Assembly: GCF_004341235.1 (NCBI RefSeq)
Contig: NZ_SLUP01000002.1
Span: forward strand, 709,037 to 773,036
Direction: 5' to 3'
DNA length: 64,000 nt
Origin: Mariniflexile fucanivorans
Lineage (GTDB): Bacteria > Bacteroidota > Bacteroidia > Flavobacteriales > Flavobacteriaceae
Under the pieces are notes generated by a model. The model made no database searches and was not told the DNA's origin. It was given only the letters and a program-made list of their open reading frames with translations. Position 1 is the stretch's first letter, and every line of letters starts with the position of its first letter. The translations under genes were made by a program, and so were the position numbers. Below are positions 1 through 8,803 of the stretch, one piece after another.

Positions 1-282
1 TTTTTCTTCAGGAACGCCATTGGTCGCATTGTTTATAAAAATACGTCTTGCATCGGCAGAATTTCCTGGATTTAAACTAGTTATTCCAATACCTAAACGC
101 ATTTGTACGGGTAGAGTTTCTAAAGGTTTTAAAGCCGTCAAGCTAATTTGAAAGCCTAATCCGCGATTATAACCTGTTGAAATACCTACTGAAAAGTCGT
201 GTTTATTACCATCTATTTGTGCGTAGGATAAGACGGTGTACACAACTAATAAAAGTGTTAAAAGTGATTGTTTTGCATTCAT
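1..282 (-). CDS. Outer-membrane protein, N-terminal fragment (cut by window edge)
   Basis: The first 94 codons of a minus-strand gene lie here and the rest is beyond the left edge. The start is the ATG whose complement is at 280-282. The protein opens with a signal peptide (MNAKQSLLTLLLVVYTVLSYAQ, cleavage expected after YAQ). The mature part has short alternating segments such as FSVGISTGYNRGLGFQISL and MRLGIGITSLNP, which look like strands of an outer-membrane beta-barrel. It follows the SRPBCC gene by about 30 bases on the same strand, so the two may be cotranscribed. No specific function can be given from this fragment. Confidence 0.7.
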   Translation of the reverse strand, partial: MNAKQSLLTLLLVVYTVLSYAQIDGNKHDFSVGISTGYNRGLGFQISLTALKPLETLPVQMRLGIGITSLNPGNSADARRIFINNATNGVPEEK

Positions 283-312
283 AAATTTGAGGTTGTATTT
301 AGTTCACTAGAA

Positions 313-834
313 TTAAATACGAATGAAAACATCATTTAGACCATACATACTATTTTGTAGTGCTTTTTGTCGAGAAATCGAGTTCATTTTCTCTGCATAC
401 ATTTTTAAAAAAGTATTCCTTTTTTTTAAAAGTTTCGTCATATATCTTTTTATAAACAAAACATCTATAAGTTTACCTAAAAAACCATAGGGTACTTCAA
501 AGTAAAAAACATCAATCATTAATGTTTTATTACCCTTTTCGATGAAAACGTGTTTATGTTTAAAAGATTTGAATGCACCAGCAACCATTTCATCAATGAA
601 ATAATTTGGATATTTATATTCGGTAATTTTAGAAGTAAGATGCTGTACAAATCCAAAATGTTTGGCCTCCCATGTAACAGATTCATTTAATTCTATTAGA
701 CCCGATGTTCTTCCAGCTATCGCAATTTCTTCCGAATACTTTAAAGATTCCTGATGAACATCGATATTTCGAGCTAAATCAAAACATGTTTTGACATCAG
801 CTTCAATAAGCGTTTTTATTTTAATGAGAGACAT
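313..834 (-). CDS. SRPBCC-family ligand-binding protein
   Basis: A 173-residue protein without a signal peptide. Its pattern fits the SRPBCC/START-like fold: it begins MSLIKIKTLIEADVKTCFDLARN, which matches the usual first strand and helix ('I.ap...vf'), has a central strand GLIELNESVTWEAKHFG, and ends in a long helix. Bacteroidota often carry such cell-division-inhibitor-like SRPBCC proteins; the ligand is not known. It lies directly upstream of the partial outer-membrane gene on the same strand and about 140 bases from ychF. The family call is from pattern only. Confidence 0.75.
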   Translation of the reverse strand: MSLIKIKTLIEADVKTCFDLARNIDVHQESLKYSEEIAIAGRTSGLIELNESVTWEAKHFGFVQHLTSKITEYKYPNYFIDEMVAGAFKSFKHKHVFIEKGNKTLMIDVFYFEVPYGFLGKLIDVLFIKRYMTKLLKKRNTFLKMYAEKMNSISRQKALQNSMYGLNDVFIRI

Positions 835-976
835 AGCAATTTATAATTTGGGGTAATAATATTACAACGTGTACCCAAAAATATAAATTCACTTACATTT
901 ATTAGTTTTATATCACAAAAAATTTACAGAAAATTTAAAAAATTGCTTTTAGTCGATAAAGTCAAGTAAAAATACA

Positions 977-2071
977 TTACACATTGAACAAGAAATGCAT
1001 TACATCACCATCCTTTACAATGTAATTTTTTCCTTCAACACGCATTTTACCTGCTTCTTTAACTTTGGATTCACTTCCAAAAGACACATAATCCTCATAA
1101 CCAATTACTTCGGCTCTAATAAATCCTTTTTCAAAATCGGTATGAATAACGCCTGCTGCTTGTGGAGCCGTGGCGCCTATATCAATAGTCCAAGCACGTA
1201 CTTCCTTAACGCCTGCCGTGAAATATGTTTGTTGTTTTAATAGTTTGTAAGCTGAACGAATTAATTTAGCAGAACCCGGCTCGTCCAAACCAATATCTTG
1301 TAAGAACATTTGGCGTTCTTCGTAATCATCTAATTCGGTGATATCAGCCTCTGTTCCAACAGCTAAAAATAATACTTCAGCATTTTCATCTTTAACGGCT
1401 TCTTTTACTAAATCAACATATTTATTACCAGAAACCGCCGATGCTTCATCTACATTACATACATACATGACTGGTTTTTCTGTAATAAATTGTGAAGGTT
1501 TTACGAAATCTTCATATTCATCCTCGGTAAATTCTAAAGCACGCACAGAAATTCCTGCTTCTAAATTCGTTTTTATTTTTAATAAAACCGCCTCTTCTTT
1601 TTGAGCCTCTTTATTTCCTGTTTTAGCAGCACGTTTTACTTTTTCAAGTTTTTTATCAACGGTTTCAAGGTCTTTAAGCTGCAATTCCATATCGATAGTT
1701 TCCTTATCACGAATGGGGTTTACATGGCCATCAACATGCACAATATTATCATTATCAAAACAACGCAATACGTGTAAAATAGCATCGGTTTCGCGAATAT
1801 TTGCCAAAAACTGGTTTCCTAAACCTTCACCTTTACTAGCACCTTTTACCAAGCCTGCAATATCAACAATCTCTACAGTTGCTGGTTGCACACGCACGGG
1901 ATTAACCAATTCGGTCAATTTTTCTAAACGTTTATCTGGTACATTTACCACACCTATATTAGGCTCTATGGTACAAAACGGAAAGTTTGCACTTTGCGCT
2001 TTAGCGTTTGATAAACAATTGAATAACGTTGATTTCCCTACATTTGGTAATCCTACAATGCCTGCTTTCAT
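977..2071 (-). CDS. ychF: YchF/Ola1-family ATPase
   Basis: A 364-residue P-loop protein of the Obg-like YchF family, full length. The P-loop GLPNVGKST is at residues 7-15, the switch II motif [16 protein letters not shown] is near residue 70, and NVDE near residue 206 replaces the NKxD guanine-specificity motif, as is usual in this ATP-preferring family. The last 80 residues form the TGS domain. YchF binds ribosomes and is linked to the oxidative-stress response. It is a single gene here, with a possible -7 element about 60 bases upstream. Confidence 0.96.
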   Translation of the reverse strand: MKAGIVGLPNVGKSTLFNCLSNAKAQSANFPFCTIEPNIGVVNVPDKRLEKLTELVNPVRVQPATVEIVDIAGLVKGASKGEGLGNQFLANIRETDAILHVLRCFDNDNIVHVDGHVNPIRDKETIDMELQLKDLETVDKKLEKVKRAAKTGNKEAQKEEAVLLKIKTNLEAGISVRALEFTEDEYEDFVKPSQFITEKPVMYVCNVDEASAVSGNKYVDLVKEAVKDENAEVLFLAVGTEADITELDDYEERQMFLQDIGLDEPGSAKLIRSAYKLLKQQTYFTAGVKEVRAWTIDIGATAPQAAGVIHTDFEKGFIRAEVIGYEDYVSFGSESKVKEAGKMRVEGKNYIVKDGDVMHFLFNV

Positions 2072-2126
2072 GTATAATAATATTAAAAGAATAAATGCAA
2101 AACCTACTTTTTTAGTTTTGCGAGTG

Positions 2127-2134
2127 CAAATGTA
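2127..2134 (-). promoter_or_regulatory. Candidate -7 promoter element for ychF
   Basis: Read on the minus strand the site is TACATTTG, a full match to the Bacteroidota -7 consensus TAnnTTTG. It lies 56 bases upstream of the ychF start. No TTG was found at the expected distance, so only half of the promoter is supported. Confidence 0.45.
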
Positions 2135-2139
2135 GTTAT

Positions 2140-2685
2140 TTCATTAATTATTTACAGTATAACATTACCATATCTAAATTAATTTATATTTTATAACATT
2201 GGTATTACTTAATCGTTATGGATACAATGGAATAATAATATGATTTTTTTAATAAATTAGGCGAAATTTATATAGGCAACAAAAGACCAAATTATTGAGG
2301 AGATTATTACCAAAGCATGTATTAATGTAAGCTCCCAACTTGAATCTCTGCTATTAATTTTTAAAATTATCTTTCTAAAAAGTCACAATTGTTTTGGAAG
2401 CAACTGCTCAAAAGGTGTCGAAATATTAAACAAGTCAATTCGCTTATTATTTTAAAAACCTAAAAAAGACTTATTCAGTTTATTAATAGAAGTTTAAAAA
2501 TATTCAAAATCCAACGATGTTTGTATTTTTAACGACAACAATCTAATATTACATTCTATTTTTTTCAGAACTCAATTCAGCAATATTTATCTATTTAAAG
2601 TACAATTGTTAACAATTATATTGTACAATTACGAATATATTAAAAATTTACCCACAAGAACAAAAGCTTTTTTAAAAACATAAAG
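2140..2685. other. Gene-free stretch with a cluster of short palindromes
   Basis: About 550 bases between ychF and the ferredoxin gene without a credible reading frame on either strand. The only structure seen is near 2601-2630. There AATTGTTAACAATT (2604-2617, a perfect palindrome) is followed closely by ATTGTACAAT (2620-2629, also perfect), and both share the half-word ACAATT. It may hold an operator or be AT-rich drift. Nothing else was recognised. Confidence 0.4.
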
Positions 2686-2716
2686 CAAAAAAAATCCCAA
2701 GCAAACGCTCAGGATT
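2686..2716 (-). terminator. Rho-independent terminator of the ferredoxin gene
   Basis: On the minus strand a 10-bp stem (2693-2702 with 2707-2716, two G-U pairs) closes a four-base loop and runs into a tract of eight T. It starts 27 bases after the ferredoxin stop codon. Confidence 0.85.
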
Positions 2717-2742
2717 CATTTTATAATAAGGTCGAATATCGA

Positions 2743-3096
2743 CTATTCTTCTGGGTGCATAAAACGTTGTTTAGCTAAAAGCTGTTCTTCAGTTTCAACA
2801 TGGTCATCATCAGGCACACAACAATCAACAGGGCAAACCGCCGCACATTGTGGCTCATCATGGAACCCTTTACATTCTGTACATTTATCGGGTACAATAT
2901 AGTAAATCTCATCACTTACAGGCACTTGAGCTTCATCTGCATCAACCTCAGCACCATTTGTTAAAACAACTTTACCATTTAAACTGGTACCGTCTTTGTA
3001 ACGCCAATCGTCTGCGCCTTCATATATTGCTGTGTTTGGGCACTCAGGTTCGCAAGCACCACAATTTATACATTCGTCTGTTATAATAATTGCCAT
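2743..3096 (-). CDS. 2[4Fe-4S] ferredoxin, Alvin type
   Basis: A 117-residue soluble ferredoxin. The first cluster motif is C9, C12, C15 and C19 followed by Pro. The second is C72, C75, C84 and C88 followed by Pro, with eight residues between the second and third cysteine. That long spacing and the acidic C-terminal extension mark the Allochromatium vinosum (Alvin) type, which has very low-potential clusters. About 40 residues separate the motifs, longer than in clostridial ferredoxins. It is divergent from the acyl-CoA reductase gene with overlapping promoters, so a shared electron-transfer role is possible but not shown. Confidence 0.93.
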   Translation of the reverse strand: MAIIITDECINCGACEPECPNTAIYEGADDWRYKDGTSLNGKVVLTNGAEVDADEAQVPVSDEIYYIVPDKCTECKGFHDEPQCAAVCPVDCCVPDDDHVETEEQLLAKQRFMHPEE

Positions 3097-3119
3097 AGCA
3101 TTTTTTCTTTTTAACTTTG
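3090..3119 (+). promoter_or_regulatory. Promoter of the acyl-CoA reductase gene
   Basis: TTG at 3090-3092, a 19-base spacer, then TAACTTTG at 3112-3119. This is a full match to the Bacteroidota housekeeping promoter. The start codon is 43 bases downstream. The TTG lies just inside the 5' end of the ferredoxin coding sequence on the other strand. Confidence 0.7.
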
Positions 3120-3124
3120 TCGGA

Positions 3125-3155
3125 CAAAAATAACGCCAAAACTATTCAAAACCAA
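3125..3155 (-). promoter_or_regulatory. Promoter of the ferredoxin gene
   Basis: On the minus strand TTG (complement at 3153-3155), a 20-base spacer and TATTTTTG (complement at 3125-3132). It sits back to back with the plus-strand promoter at 3090-3119. Confidence 0.6.
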
Positions 3156-3162
3156 ATTAAGC

Positions 3163-4224
3163 ATGCAATTACACCAAAGAATTAACGCATTTGTGAAATT
3201 AGGAGATTTTTTAAGTCAATTTTCTAATGAAAGTATTCAAAAAAAGGATACTATTGAACACAACGAGTTGTTTTTTGATGGTTTTAAGCATCAATTAAAA
3301 TTAGCAGAAGAACATAACGGATGGTTCACAAAAGAAAACATCGCATTCGCTATAAAAGGCTGGGTAGAAGCTTTAACCCACGATAATTTAACCAAATGGC
3401 TCACTCCTTATAATATGACTACAGTTTCGCAAAAACAAGTAGCTATTATTATGGCTGGGAATATTCCGTTGGTGGGCTTTCACGATTTTTTATCGGTGCT
3501 TGTCACAGGTCATAAGGTCTTGGTAAAGCAATCATCAAACGACAAACACCTACTGCCCTATTTAGCTAAATATTTGGAATACGTTGAACCAACTTTTAAA
3601 GGAAAAATCACTTTCACCGAAGCTAAAGTTGAAAATTTTGATGCCGTTATTGCCACAGGAAGCAATAACACGGCACGCTATTTTGAATATTATTTTAAAG
3701 GAAAACCTTCTATTATTAGAAATAACAGAAATTCGGTAGCCGTTTTAACCGGAAACGAAACGGAAGCTGATTTTAAAAACTTAGCCGAAGATATTTTTAG
3801 ATATTATGGCTTGGGTTGCAGAAATGTATCGAAGCTATTTATACCTAAAAACTACAATTTTGATGCCTTTTTTAACGGTATGTACCATTGGAGCCCCATT
3901 ATTGAAAAAGCGAAATATGCCAATAATTACGATTATAATAAAGCGGTATATTTAATGAGTGAATTTGATATGCTCGAAAATGGTTTTTTAATGATTAAAG
4001 AAGATGCAAGCTACGCATCGCCCATAGCGACAATTTTTTACGAATTTTATGATGATGTTAATCAATTAAATGAAAAATTAAGGGCTGATGAAGGACAAAT
4101 TCAGTGCATTGTTTCCAATGGTTTTACAGAAAACGAAATTGCATTTGGGGCCACACAAAAACCAGAACTTTGGGATTATGCGGATAGTGTCGATTCTATT
4201 GAATTTTTGTTAGCAATTCAATAA
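3163..4224 (+). CDS. LuxC-like acyl-CoA reductase
   Basis: A 353-residue protein of the LuxC/acyl-CoA reductase family, within the aldehyde dehydrogenase fold. It would reduce an acyl thioester to an aldehyde with NADPH. The dinucleotide-binding part includes IIMAGNIPLVGFHDFLSVL (about 95-113) and ATGSNNTARYFEYYF (about 164-178). The likely nucleophile is C219 in YYGLGCRNVSKLF. No signal peptide. The gene is divergent from the ferredoxin gene and 73 bases before serC. Flavobacteria commonly keep this gene beside serC; the physiological substrate is unknown to me. Confidence 0.85.
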   Translation: MQLHQRINAFVKLGDFLSQFSNESIQKKDTIEHNELFFDGFKHQLKLAEEHNGWFTKENIAFAIKGWVEALTHDNLTKWLTPYNMTTVSQKQVAIIMAGNIPLVGFHDFLSVLVTGHKVLVKQSSNDKHLLPYLAKYLEYVEPTFKGKITFTEAKVENFDAVIATGSNNTARYFEYYFKGKPSIIRNNRNSVAVLTGNETEADFKNLAEDIFRYYGLGCRNVSKLFIPKNYNFDAFFNGMYHWSPIIEKAKYANNYDYNKAVYLMSEFDMLENGFLMIKEDASYASPIATIFYEFYDDVNQLNEKLRADEGQIQCIVSNGFTENEIAFGATQKPELWDYADSVDSIEFLLAIQ

Positions 4225-4297
4225 AAAAATTATTGAATTTTTAGCATTATTTTTCTAATTAATTAGCAACTTTGCATCTTTAAATTTCACAACACAC

Positions 4298-5362
4298 ATG
4301 AAAAAACATAACTTTAGTGCAGGACCAAGTATATTACCACAAGAAGTAATCCTTAAATCCTCTCAGGCAGTCCTTGATTTTAACAATGAAGGATTATCTA
4401 TTTTAGAAATCTCCCATAGAAGCAAAGGTTTTATTGATGTCATGGAACAAGCCAGAGCATTAGTTTTAGAACTTATGGGATTAGAAGGCAAGGGCTACAA
4501 AGCATTGTTTTTACAAGGTGGAGCTAGTACGCAATTTTTAATGGTTGCCATGAATCTTTTGGAAAAAAGAGCTGGTTACTTAAATACAGGCGCTTGGAGT
4601 GCCAAAGCTATAAAAGAAGCTAAAAAATTAGATGATATTTACGAAGTAGCATCCTCTAAAGACGCAAACTTCAATTACATTCCAAAATCTTACGATATTC
4701 CTGAAGATTACGATTATTTCCATTGTACTTCAAACAATACCATTTTTGGAACTCAAATAAAATCATTCCCTAACTCACCAATCCCTATGGTTTGCGATAT
4801 GAGTAGCGATATTTTTTCACGTGATATAGATTTCTCTAAATTTGGAATCATATATGCTGGTGCTCAAAAAAATATGGGACCTGCAGGTGCGACGCTAGTG
4901 GTTGTTAAAGAAGAAATTTTAGGTAAAGTATCTCGTAACATTCCTTCTATCATGGATTACAAAATCCATATTGATAATGGCAGTATGTACAATACACCTC
5001 CAGTATTTTCAGTTTACACTTCTATGCTAACTTTAGAATGGTTAAAAAATCTTGGTGGTATTAAAGGTATTGAAAAATTGAATGAAGATAAAGCACGTTT
5101 AATGTATTCTGAAATAGATCTTAATCCATTATTCAAAGGCTTTGCTGCAAAAGAAGATCGCTCTATCATGAATGCTACATTTACTTTAGAGAATGAAAAT
5201 TTAAAGGAAACCTTCGAAACTATGCTTAAAGAAGCAGGAATTAGCGGCGTAAACGGACACAGAAGTGTTGGTGGTTACAGAGCATCTATGTACAACGCAT
5301 TACCAATAGAAAGTGTAAAAGCACTTGTTGAAGTAATGAGCGAATTGGAAAGTAAAGCATAA
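4298..5362 (+). CDS. serC: Phosphoserine aminotransferase
   Basis: A 354-residue PLP enzyme of serine synthesis (3-phosphohydroxypyruvate plus glutamate to phosphoserine and 2-oxoglutarate); it can also serve pyridoxal phosphate synthesis. The N-terminus KHNFSAGPSILP is the family signature, FLQGGASTQF (71-80) binds the PLP phosphate, and the Schiff-base lysine is K191 in YAGAQKNMGPAG. HRSVGGYRASMYNALP near the C-terminus is also conserved. Length is normal. It precedes serA by 132 bases on the same strand. Confidence 0.97.
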   Translation: MKKHNFSAGPSILPQEVILKSSQAVLDFNNEGLSILEISHRSKGFIDVMEQARALVLELMGLEGKGYKALFLQGGASTQFLMVAMNLLEKRAGYLNTGAWSAKAIKEAKKLDDIYEVASSKDANFNYIPKSYDIPEDYDYFHCTSNNTIFGTQIKSFPNSPIPMVCDMSSDIFSRDIDFSKFGIIYAGAQKNMGPAGATLVVVKEEILGKVSRNIPSIMDYKIHIDNGSMYNTPPVFSVYTSMLTLEWLKNLGGIKGIEKLNEDKARLMYSEIDLNPLFKGFAAKEDRSIMNATFTLENENLKETFETMLKEAGISGVNGHRSVGGYRASMYNALPIESVKALVEVMSELESKA

Positions 5363-5454
5363 AAAGTTTGCAGTAAGCAGTTGCAGTTTGCAGTGCTTAC
5401 TCAAAAGCGATAAAAAAATAAAATTATAAATTGAAGTGAAAGTGAAGGTTATTA

Positions 5455-5489
5455 CAACTTTAAACTTTTAAACTTTAAACTTTAAACAT
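5455..5489 (+). repeat. Short tandem CTTTAAA repeat
   Basis: Four near-perfect copies of CTTTAAA with one extra T lie just before the serA start codon. This looks like a slippage tract. It may affect expression of serA, but nothing here shows it. Confidence 0.6.
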
Positions 5490-5494
5490 AAAAA

Positions 5495-6445
5495 ATGAAA
5501 GTATTAGCAAACGACGGTATTTCTCAAACTGGTAAAGAAGCTCTTGAACAAGGAGGTTTTGAGGTAATTACTACTACAGTTGCACAAGAGCAATTGGCAA
5601 ATTACATAAATGAAAATAAAATTGATGTTATATTAGTACGTAGTGCAACAACAGTACGCAAAGACTTAATTGATGCTTGCCCAAGTATCAAGATTATTGG
5701 TCGTGGTGGTGTTGGTATGGATAACATTGATGTAGATTATGCAAAAAGCAAAGGTTTACACGTTATCAATACACCTGCTTCTTCATCGCATTCTGTGGCT
5801 GAATTAGTATTTGGTCATTTTTACGGATTAGCACGTTTTTTACATAACTCAAACAGAGATATGCCTTTAGAAGGTGATGCTAACTTTGGGAAACTTAAAA
5901 AAGCATATGCTAAAGGCGTAGAGCTTAAAGGTAAAACCTTAGGCGTTTTAGGTTTTGGACGTATTGGTCAAGCTACCGCTAAAGTTGCTTTAGGTGCTGG
6001 TATGAAAGTTATTGCTTTCGATCCATTTATGGAAAAAGCTAATTTAGAATTAGATTTCTTCGATGGTCAAAAAGTGAACTTTGAAATTAAAACCATTTCT
6101 AAAGAAGACGTTTTAAAACAAGCCGATTTTATCACCTTACACGTTCCAGCCCAAAAAGAATACGTTATTGGTGCTCCAGAATTTGAAATAATGAAAAAAG
6201 GCGTGTTTATTGCAAATGCAGCTCGTGGTGGTGTGGTAGATGAATTAGCTTTAGTAAAAGCTATTGAAAGCGGAAAAGTAGCGGGTGCTGCTTTAGATGT
6301 TTTTGAAAACGAACCAAAACCAGAAATGCAATTATTAATGAATTCATGTTTATCTTTAACACCACATACTGGTGCTGCAACTAACGAAGCACAAGATAGA
6401 ATTGGTACTGAATTAGCAGAACAAATAATTAGTATCTTAAAATAA
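5495..6445 (+). CDS. serA: D-3-phosphoglycerate dehydrogenase
   Basis: A 316-residue NAD-dependent 2-hydroxyacid dehydrogenase, the first step of serine synthesis. The Rossmann motif GVLGFGRIGQATAKVALGAG is near residue 150. The catalytic Arg is in NAARGGVVDE, the Glu is in DVFENEPKP and the His is in LTPHTGAAT. It is the short form without a C-terminal ACT domain, so allosteric inhibition by serine through ACT is not expected. Its position after serC supports serA over other hydroxyacid dehydrogenases. Confidence 0.93.
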   Translation: MKVLANDGISQTGKEALEQGGFEVITTTVAQEQLANYINENKIDVILVRSATTVRKDLIDACPSIKIIGRGGVGMDNIDVDYAKSKGLHVINTPASSSHSVAELVFGHFYGLARFLHNSNRDMPLEGDANFGKLKKAYAKGVELKGKTLGVLGFGRIGQATAKVALGAGMKVIAFDPFMEKANLELDFFDGQKVNFEIKTISKEDVLKQADFITLHVPAQKEYVIGAPEFEIMKKGVFIANAARGGVVDELALVKAIESGKVAGAALDVFENEPKPEMQLLMNSCLSLTPHTGAATNEAQDRIGTELAEQIISILK

Positions 6446-6479
6446 GTCATAAAAAATTGTGACCTATTGCATAAAATGG

Positions 6480-6508
6480 AGTCCTAACTTATAGTTGGGA
6501 CTTTTTTT
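6480..6508 (+). terminator. Terminator after serA
   Basis: A 9-bp stem with one G-U pair (6480-6488 with 6494-6502) and a five-base loop, followed by seven T. Confidence 0.85.
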
Positions 6509-6525
6509 GTACCTTGAACTGCCGA

Positions 6526-6558
6526 AGTGAAAAAAGTGAAAAGTGAAAAGTTCAAAAA
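6526..6558 (+). repeat. Short AGTGAAAA tandem repeat
   Basis: Three imperfect copies of AGTGAAAA in the leader before the DUF937 gene. Similar in kind to the low-complexity leader of serA. Confidence 0.45.
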
Positions 6559-6589
6559 CCGTAAATCATAAATCTTAAATATAAAAAAC

Positions 6590-7231
6590 ATGTCAGGAAT
6601 TTTAGACTTATTAAACAGCGACCTTGGTAAAACCATTGTTAATGGTGTTTCTAATCAAACCAATCAACCCGCTAACAAAACACAAGATGTATTAACTATG
6701 GCCTTACCAGTTTTAATGGCGGCTATGAAACGTAATGCCTCTACGCCTCAAGGAGCGGAAGGATTACTTGGTGCTTTAAATAGTGGTAAACATGATGGAA
6801 GTATTTTAGATAACCTTGGAGGTTTATTTAGTGGTGGTGTAGACACAAATGTTTTGGATGATGGAAGCAAAATTTTAGGACATGTATTAGGCGGAAAACA
6901 GCAAAATGTTCAAAATGCAATTAGTCAAAAATCTGGAATTGATGCAGGTTCAGTGGCGCAAATATTAAAAGTAGCTGCACCTATTTTAATGGGAGTTTTG
7001 GGTAACAAAGCAAAACAGGAAAATGTAAATAGTGCCAATGGTATTGAAAGCCTATTAGGAGGACTACTTGGTGGTAGTTCTGCTAAAAATGAGCAAAGCT
7101 TTTTAGAATCTATTCTGGATGCCGATGGTGATGGTAGTATTATTGACGATGTTGCAGGCATGGTATTAGGTGGCGATAAAAAGAAAGGCGGACTTGGTGG
7201 CTTACTAGGTGGTCTTTTTGGTGGCAAATAA
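6590..7231 (+). CDS. DUF937 domain protein
   Basis: A 213-residue Gly/Leu-rich protein. The region of about 15-140 matches the DUF937 pattern, with paired helices and runs such as MALPVLMAAMKRNAS and ILKVAAPILMGVLGNKA. The tail is a glycine-rich sequence with a DADGDGSIIDDV segment that resembles an EF-hand calcium loop, and it ends GGLGGLLGGLFGGK. No signal peptide was seen. The role of DUF937 proteins is unknown. It stands alone between two terminators. Confidence 0.82.
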   Translation: MSGILDLLNSDLGKTIVNGVSNQTNQPANKTQDVLTMALPVLMAAMKRNASTPQGAEGLLGALNSGKHDGSILDNLGGLFSGGVDTNVLDDGSKILGHVLGGKQQNVQNAISQKSGIDAGSVAQILKVAAPILMGVLGNKAKQENVNSANGIESLLGGLLGGSSAKNEQSFLESILDADGDGSIIDDVAGMVLGGDKKKGGLGGLLGGLFGGK

Positions 7232-7252
7232 CACATTAACTCATAAATTTAG

Positions 7253-7286
7253 AAACGTCAAACTTAATAGTTTGACGTTTTTTTTT
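7253..7286 (+). terminator. Terminator after the DUF937 gene
   Basis: An 11-bp perfect stem (7253-7263 with 7270-7280) with a six-base loop and a run of T. Confidence 0.9.
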
Positions 7287-7445
7287 GTTAAACCACTTCA
7301 GAAACAACTATTTAAGGAACGTTTTTTGTAATTTTAGATATATTGATAAGACTACTTTACTAACTGAAAAGCACCATTCACTAATTGTAACTTTTATTTT
7401 ACAACACTAAAGCATAGTTTTGACTATAACATAAAACATACACTC

Positions 7446-7883
7446 ATGAAAACTTTAGCTTCCATAGTATTAACTTGTTTTTTAATTTTTAGTTGTAGTA
7501 CAACTAAAAATACAACATCTCAAACAGACGAGAAACTTGAAAACGCAAAACTAAGCGATACTGTAAGTATTTCTAATGATGAATTAGAATACCAAATTAT
7601 TATCATAGAACCAGGTTTTAATTTTTGGTTAGCAAGTACAGCTAAACCCGAAGGTTTTTATTCCCAACAATATATGGAAACCAGGAATTACCAATATGTT
7701 ATAGAATGGAATCAACGTGTTTTACAACCTCAGCGATACGACCCTAATTTATATGAAATGCAGATTGATTACCAACCAGGTATCGATTATGGATATGAAG
7801 TAAACTACAAGTTATATAACTACTTTATCTATTTTCAACTTACCTACAAACAAAGATTGGGAAGTTTTGTTCCTAGAATTTAA
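7446..7883 (+). CDS. DUF6146-family lipoprotein
   Basis: A 145-residue lipoprotein. The signal peptide MKTLASIVLTCFLIFSCSTTK has a lipobox ending at Cys17. The rest matches the DUF6146 pattern: IIIIEPGFNFWLAS, then PEGFYSQQYMETRNYQYVIEWNQR and YQPGIDYGYEVNYKLYNYF. Function is unknown. It lies 38 bases before the DUF6787 gene, and that gene has its own -7 element in the gap. Confidence 0.82.
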   Translation: MKTLASIVLTCFLIFSCSTTKNTTSQTDEKLENAKLSDTVSISNDELEYQIIIIEPGFNFWLASTAKPEGFYSQQYMETRNYQYVIEWNQRVLQPQRYDPNLYEMQIDYQPGIDYGYEVNYKLYNYFIYFQLTYKQRLGSFVPRI

Positions 7884-7894
7884 ACTTGTTTACT

Positions 7895-7902
7895 TACTTT
7901 TG
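7895..7902 (+). promoter_or_regulatory. -7 promoter element before the DUF6787 gene
   Basis: TACTTTTG fully matches TAnnTTTG and lies 19 bases before the TTG start codon at 7922. It supports a transcript beginning near 7907 and thus that unusual start. Confidence 0.4.
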
Positions 7903-7921
7903 CCTTTCTAAATAATAATTT

Positions 7922-8416
7922 TTGGATAAATTAAAAGAACGTTGGGATATTGAACAAAATTGGCAACTGCTATTTCCCGCTTTGGGGATAACTGTTTTAG
8001 CTTATTCTTCTTATAAATTGTCCTACCTTTTTCTAAAAGAATTTAATATGGCATTCAATATTTTTTTAAGTGCCGTTATCTTTTTTTTATTATTAAAGTT
8101 CACACTTTTCATTTTTAATAAATTGGAAAATAAATGGGAAGTAAATTATAAATGGGAAATGATTAGCATTTTTCTTGTATTTGCAGTTACTGGTTCTTCA
8201 TCTTTATTTATTAGCAGACCTATTATAAAATTTATTGGCATTACTAAAGAAAACCTAAACCCTTTTCTTTATTGGGTTTTATATATTATAATTGGCTTCA
8301 TTTTTTATCAAATATTACTTGTATTGATTGGTTGGCTATTTGGTCAATTTAAGTTTTTCTGGAATTTTGAGAAAAAAATGTTAAGGCGTATAGGATTAAA
8401 ACGTCTAATAGATTAA
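7922..8416 (+). CDS. DUF6787-family membrane protein with an internal duplication
   Basis: A 164-residue protein beginning at a TTG codon; no upstream ATG is in frame and the next internal ATG would remove a conserved segment. Residues about 55-160 match DUF6787 (KWEVNYKWEMISIFLVFAVT, then a YQILLVLIGWLFGQFKFFW end), with three or four membrane helices. The first 50 residues (ERWDIEQNWQLLFPALGI and following) resemble the start of the same domain, so the protein seems to be a partial tandem duplication. Its stop codon abuts the ATG of the next gene, so the two are probably cotranslated. Confidence 0.75.
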   Translation: MDKLKERWDIEQNWQLLFPALGITVLAYSSYKLSYLFLKEFNMAFNIFLSAVIFFLLLKFTLFIFNKLENKWEVNYKWEMISIFLVFAVTGSSSLFISRPIIKFIGITKENLNPFLYWVLYIIIGFIFYQILLVLIGWLFGQFKFFWNFEKKMLRRIGLKRLID

Positions 8417-8749
8417 ATGCAAAAAATAAAGGAACATATCGTTTTCAAAACAATAATAGTAATGCTTGCATTAACGTTATTAGTTCCTGCTGTTTATAAA
8501 TTTGCTCATATTTTCGCACATCATAAACATGATATTTGTAAAGGCGAAAAATCTACTCACTTGCACGAAATCAATCCTGATTGTGATTTTTACAAATTCA
8601 AATTAAGCACTTCGTACACCATTACTTTTTCTAATTTCGTATTTATTTGCCCTCAAGAAAACAGCTTAAAAATGGTGTCGCAATATCAATTTTTAAGTAA
8701 ATTTCAACGCTTACAAACAGCACTTCGGGGGCCTCCTTCATTAGTTTAA
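8417..8749 (+). CDS. Small His/Cys-rich membrane-anchored protein
   Basis: A 110-residue protein. A hydrophobic segment at about 11-33 (TIIVMLALTLLVPAVYKFAH) would serve as a signal anchor. It is followed by a dense cluster of metal-binding residues: HIFAHHKHDICKGEKSTHLHEINPDCDF (two Cys and seven His in 28 residues, described here by its parts HIFAHHKHDIC and STHLHEINPDC). It directly precedes the TonB receptor that carries a His/Glu/Asp-rich loop. I infer a periplasmic metal-binding helper for that receptor. No known family was recognised with confidence. Confidence 0.72.
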   Translation: MQKIKEHIVFKTIIVMLALTLLVPAVYKFAHIFAHHKHDICKGEKSTHLHEINPDCDFYKFKLSTSYTITFSNFVFICPQENSLKMVSQYQFLSKFQRLQTALRGPPSLV

Positions 8750-8803
8750 TAATTACAAATTCACTGGAACATTTTCAGTATCAAAACATTATTAAATTAA
8801 TAT

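Noticed and set aside
1338..1604. Long open frame antisense to ychF, and similar ones opposite guaB, DegP, the PIF1-like helicase and other genes
   Set aside because: They lie fully over well-identified genes, have no family features and reflect the codon bias of the real strand.
5455..5489. CTTTAAA tandem repeat as a possible CRISPR or phase-variation element
   Set aside because: The units are 7 bases, have no spacers and lie in a noncoding leader; there is no evidence of variable expression.
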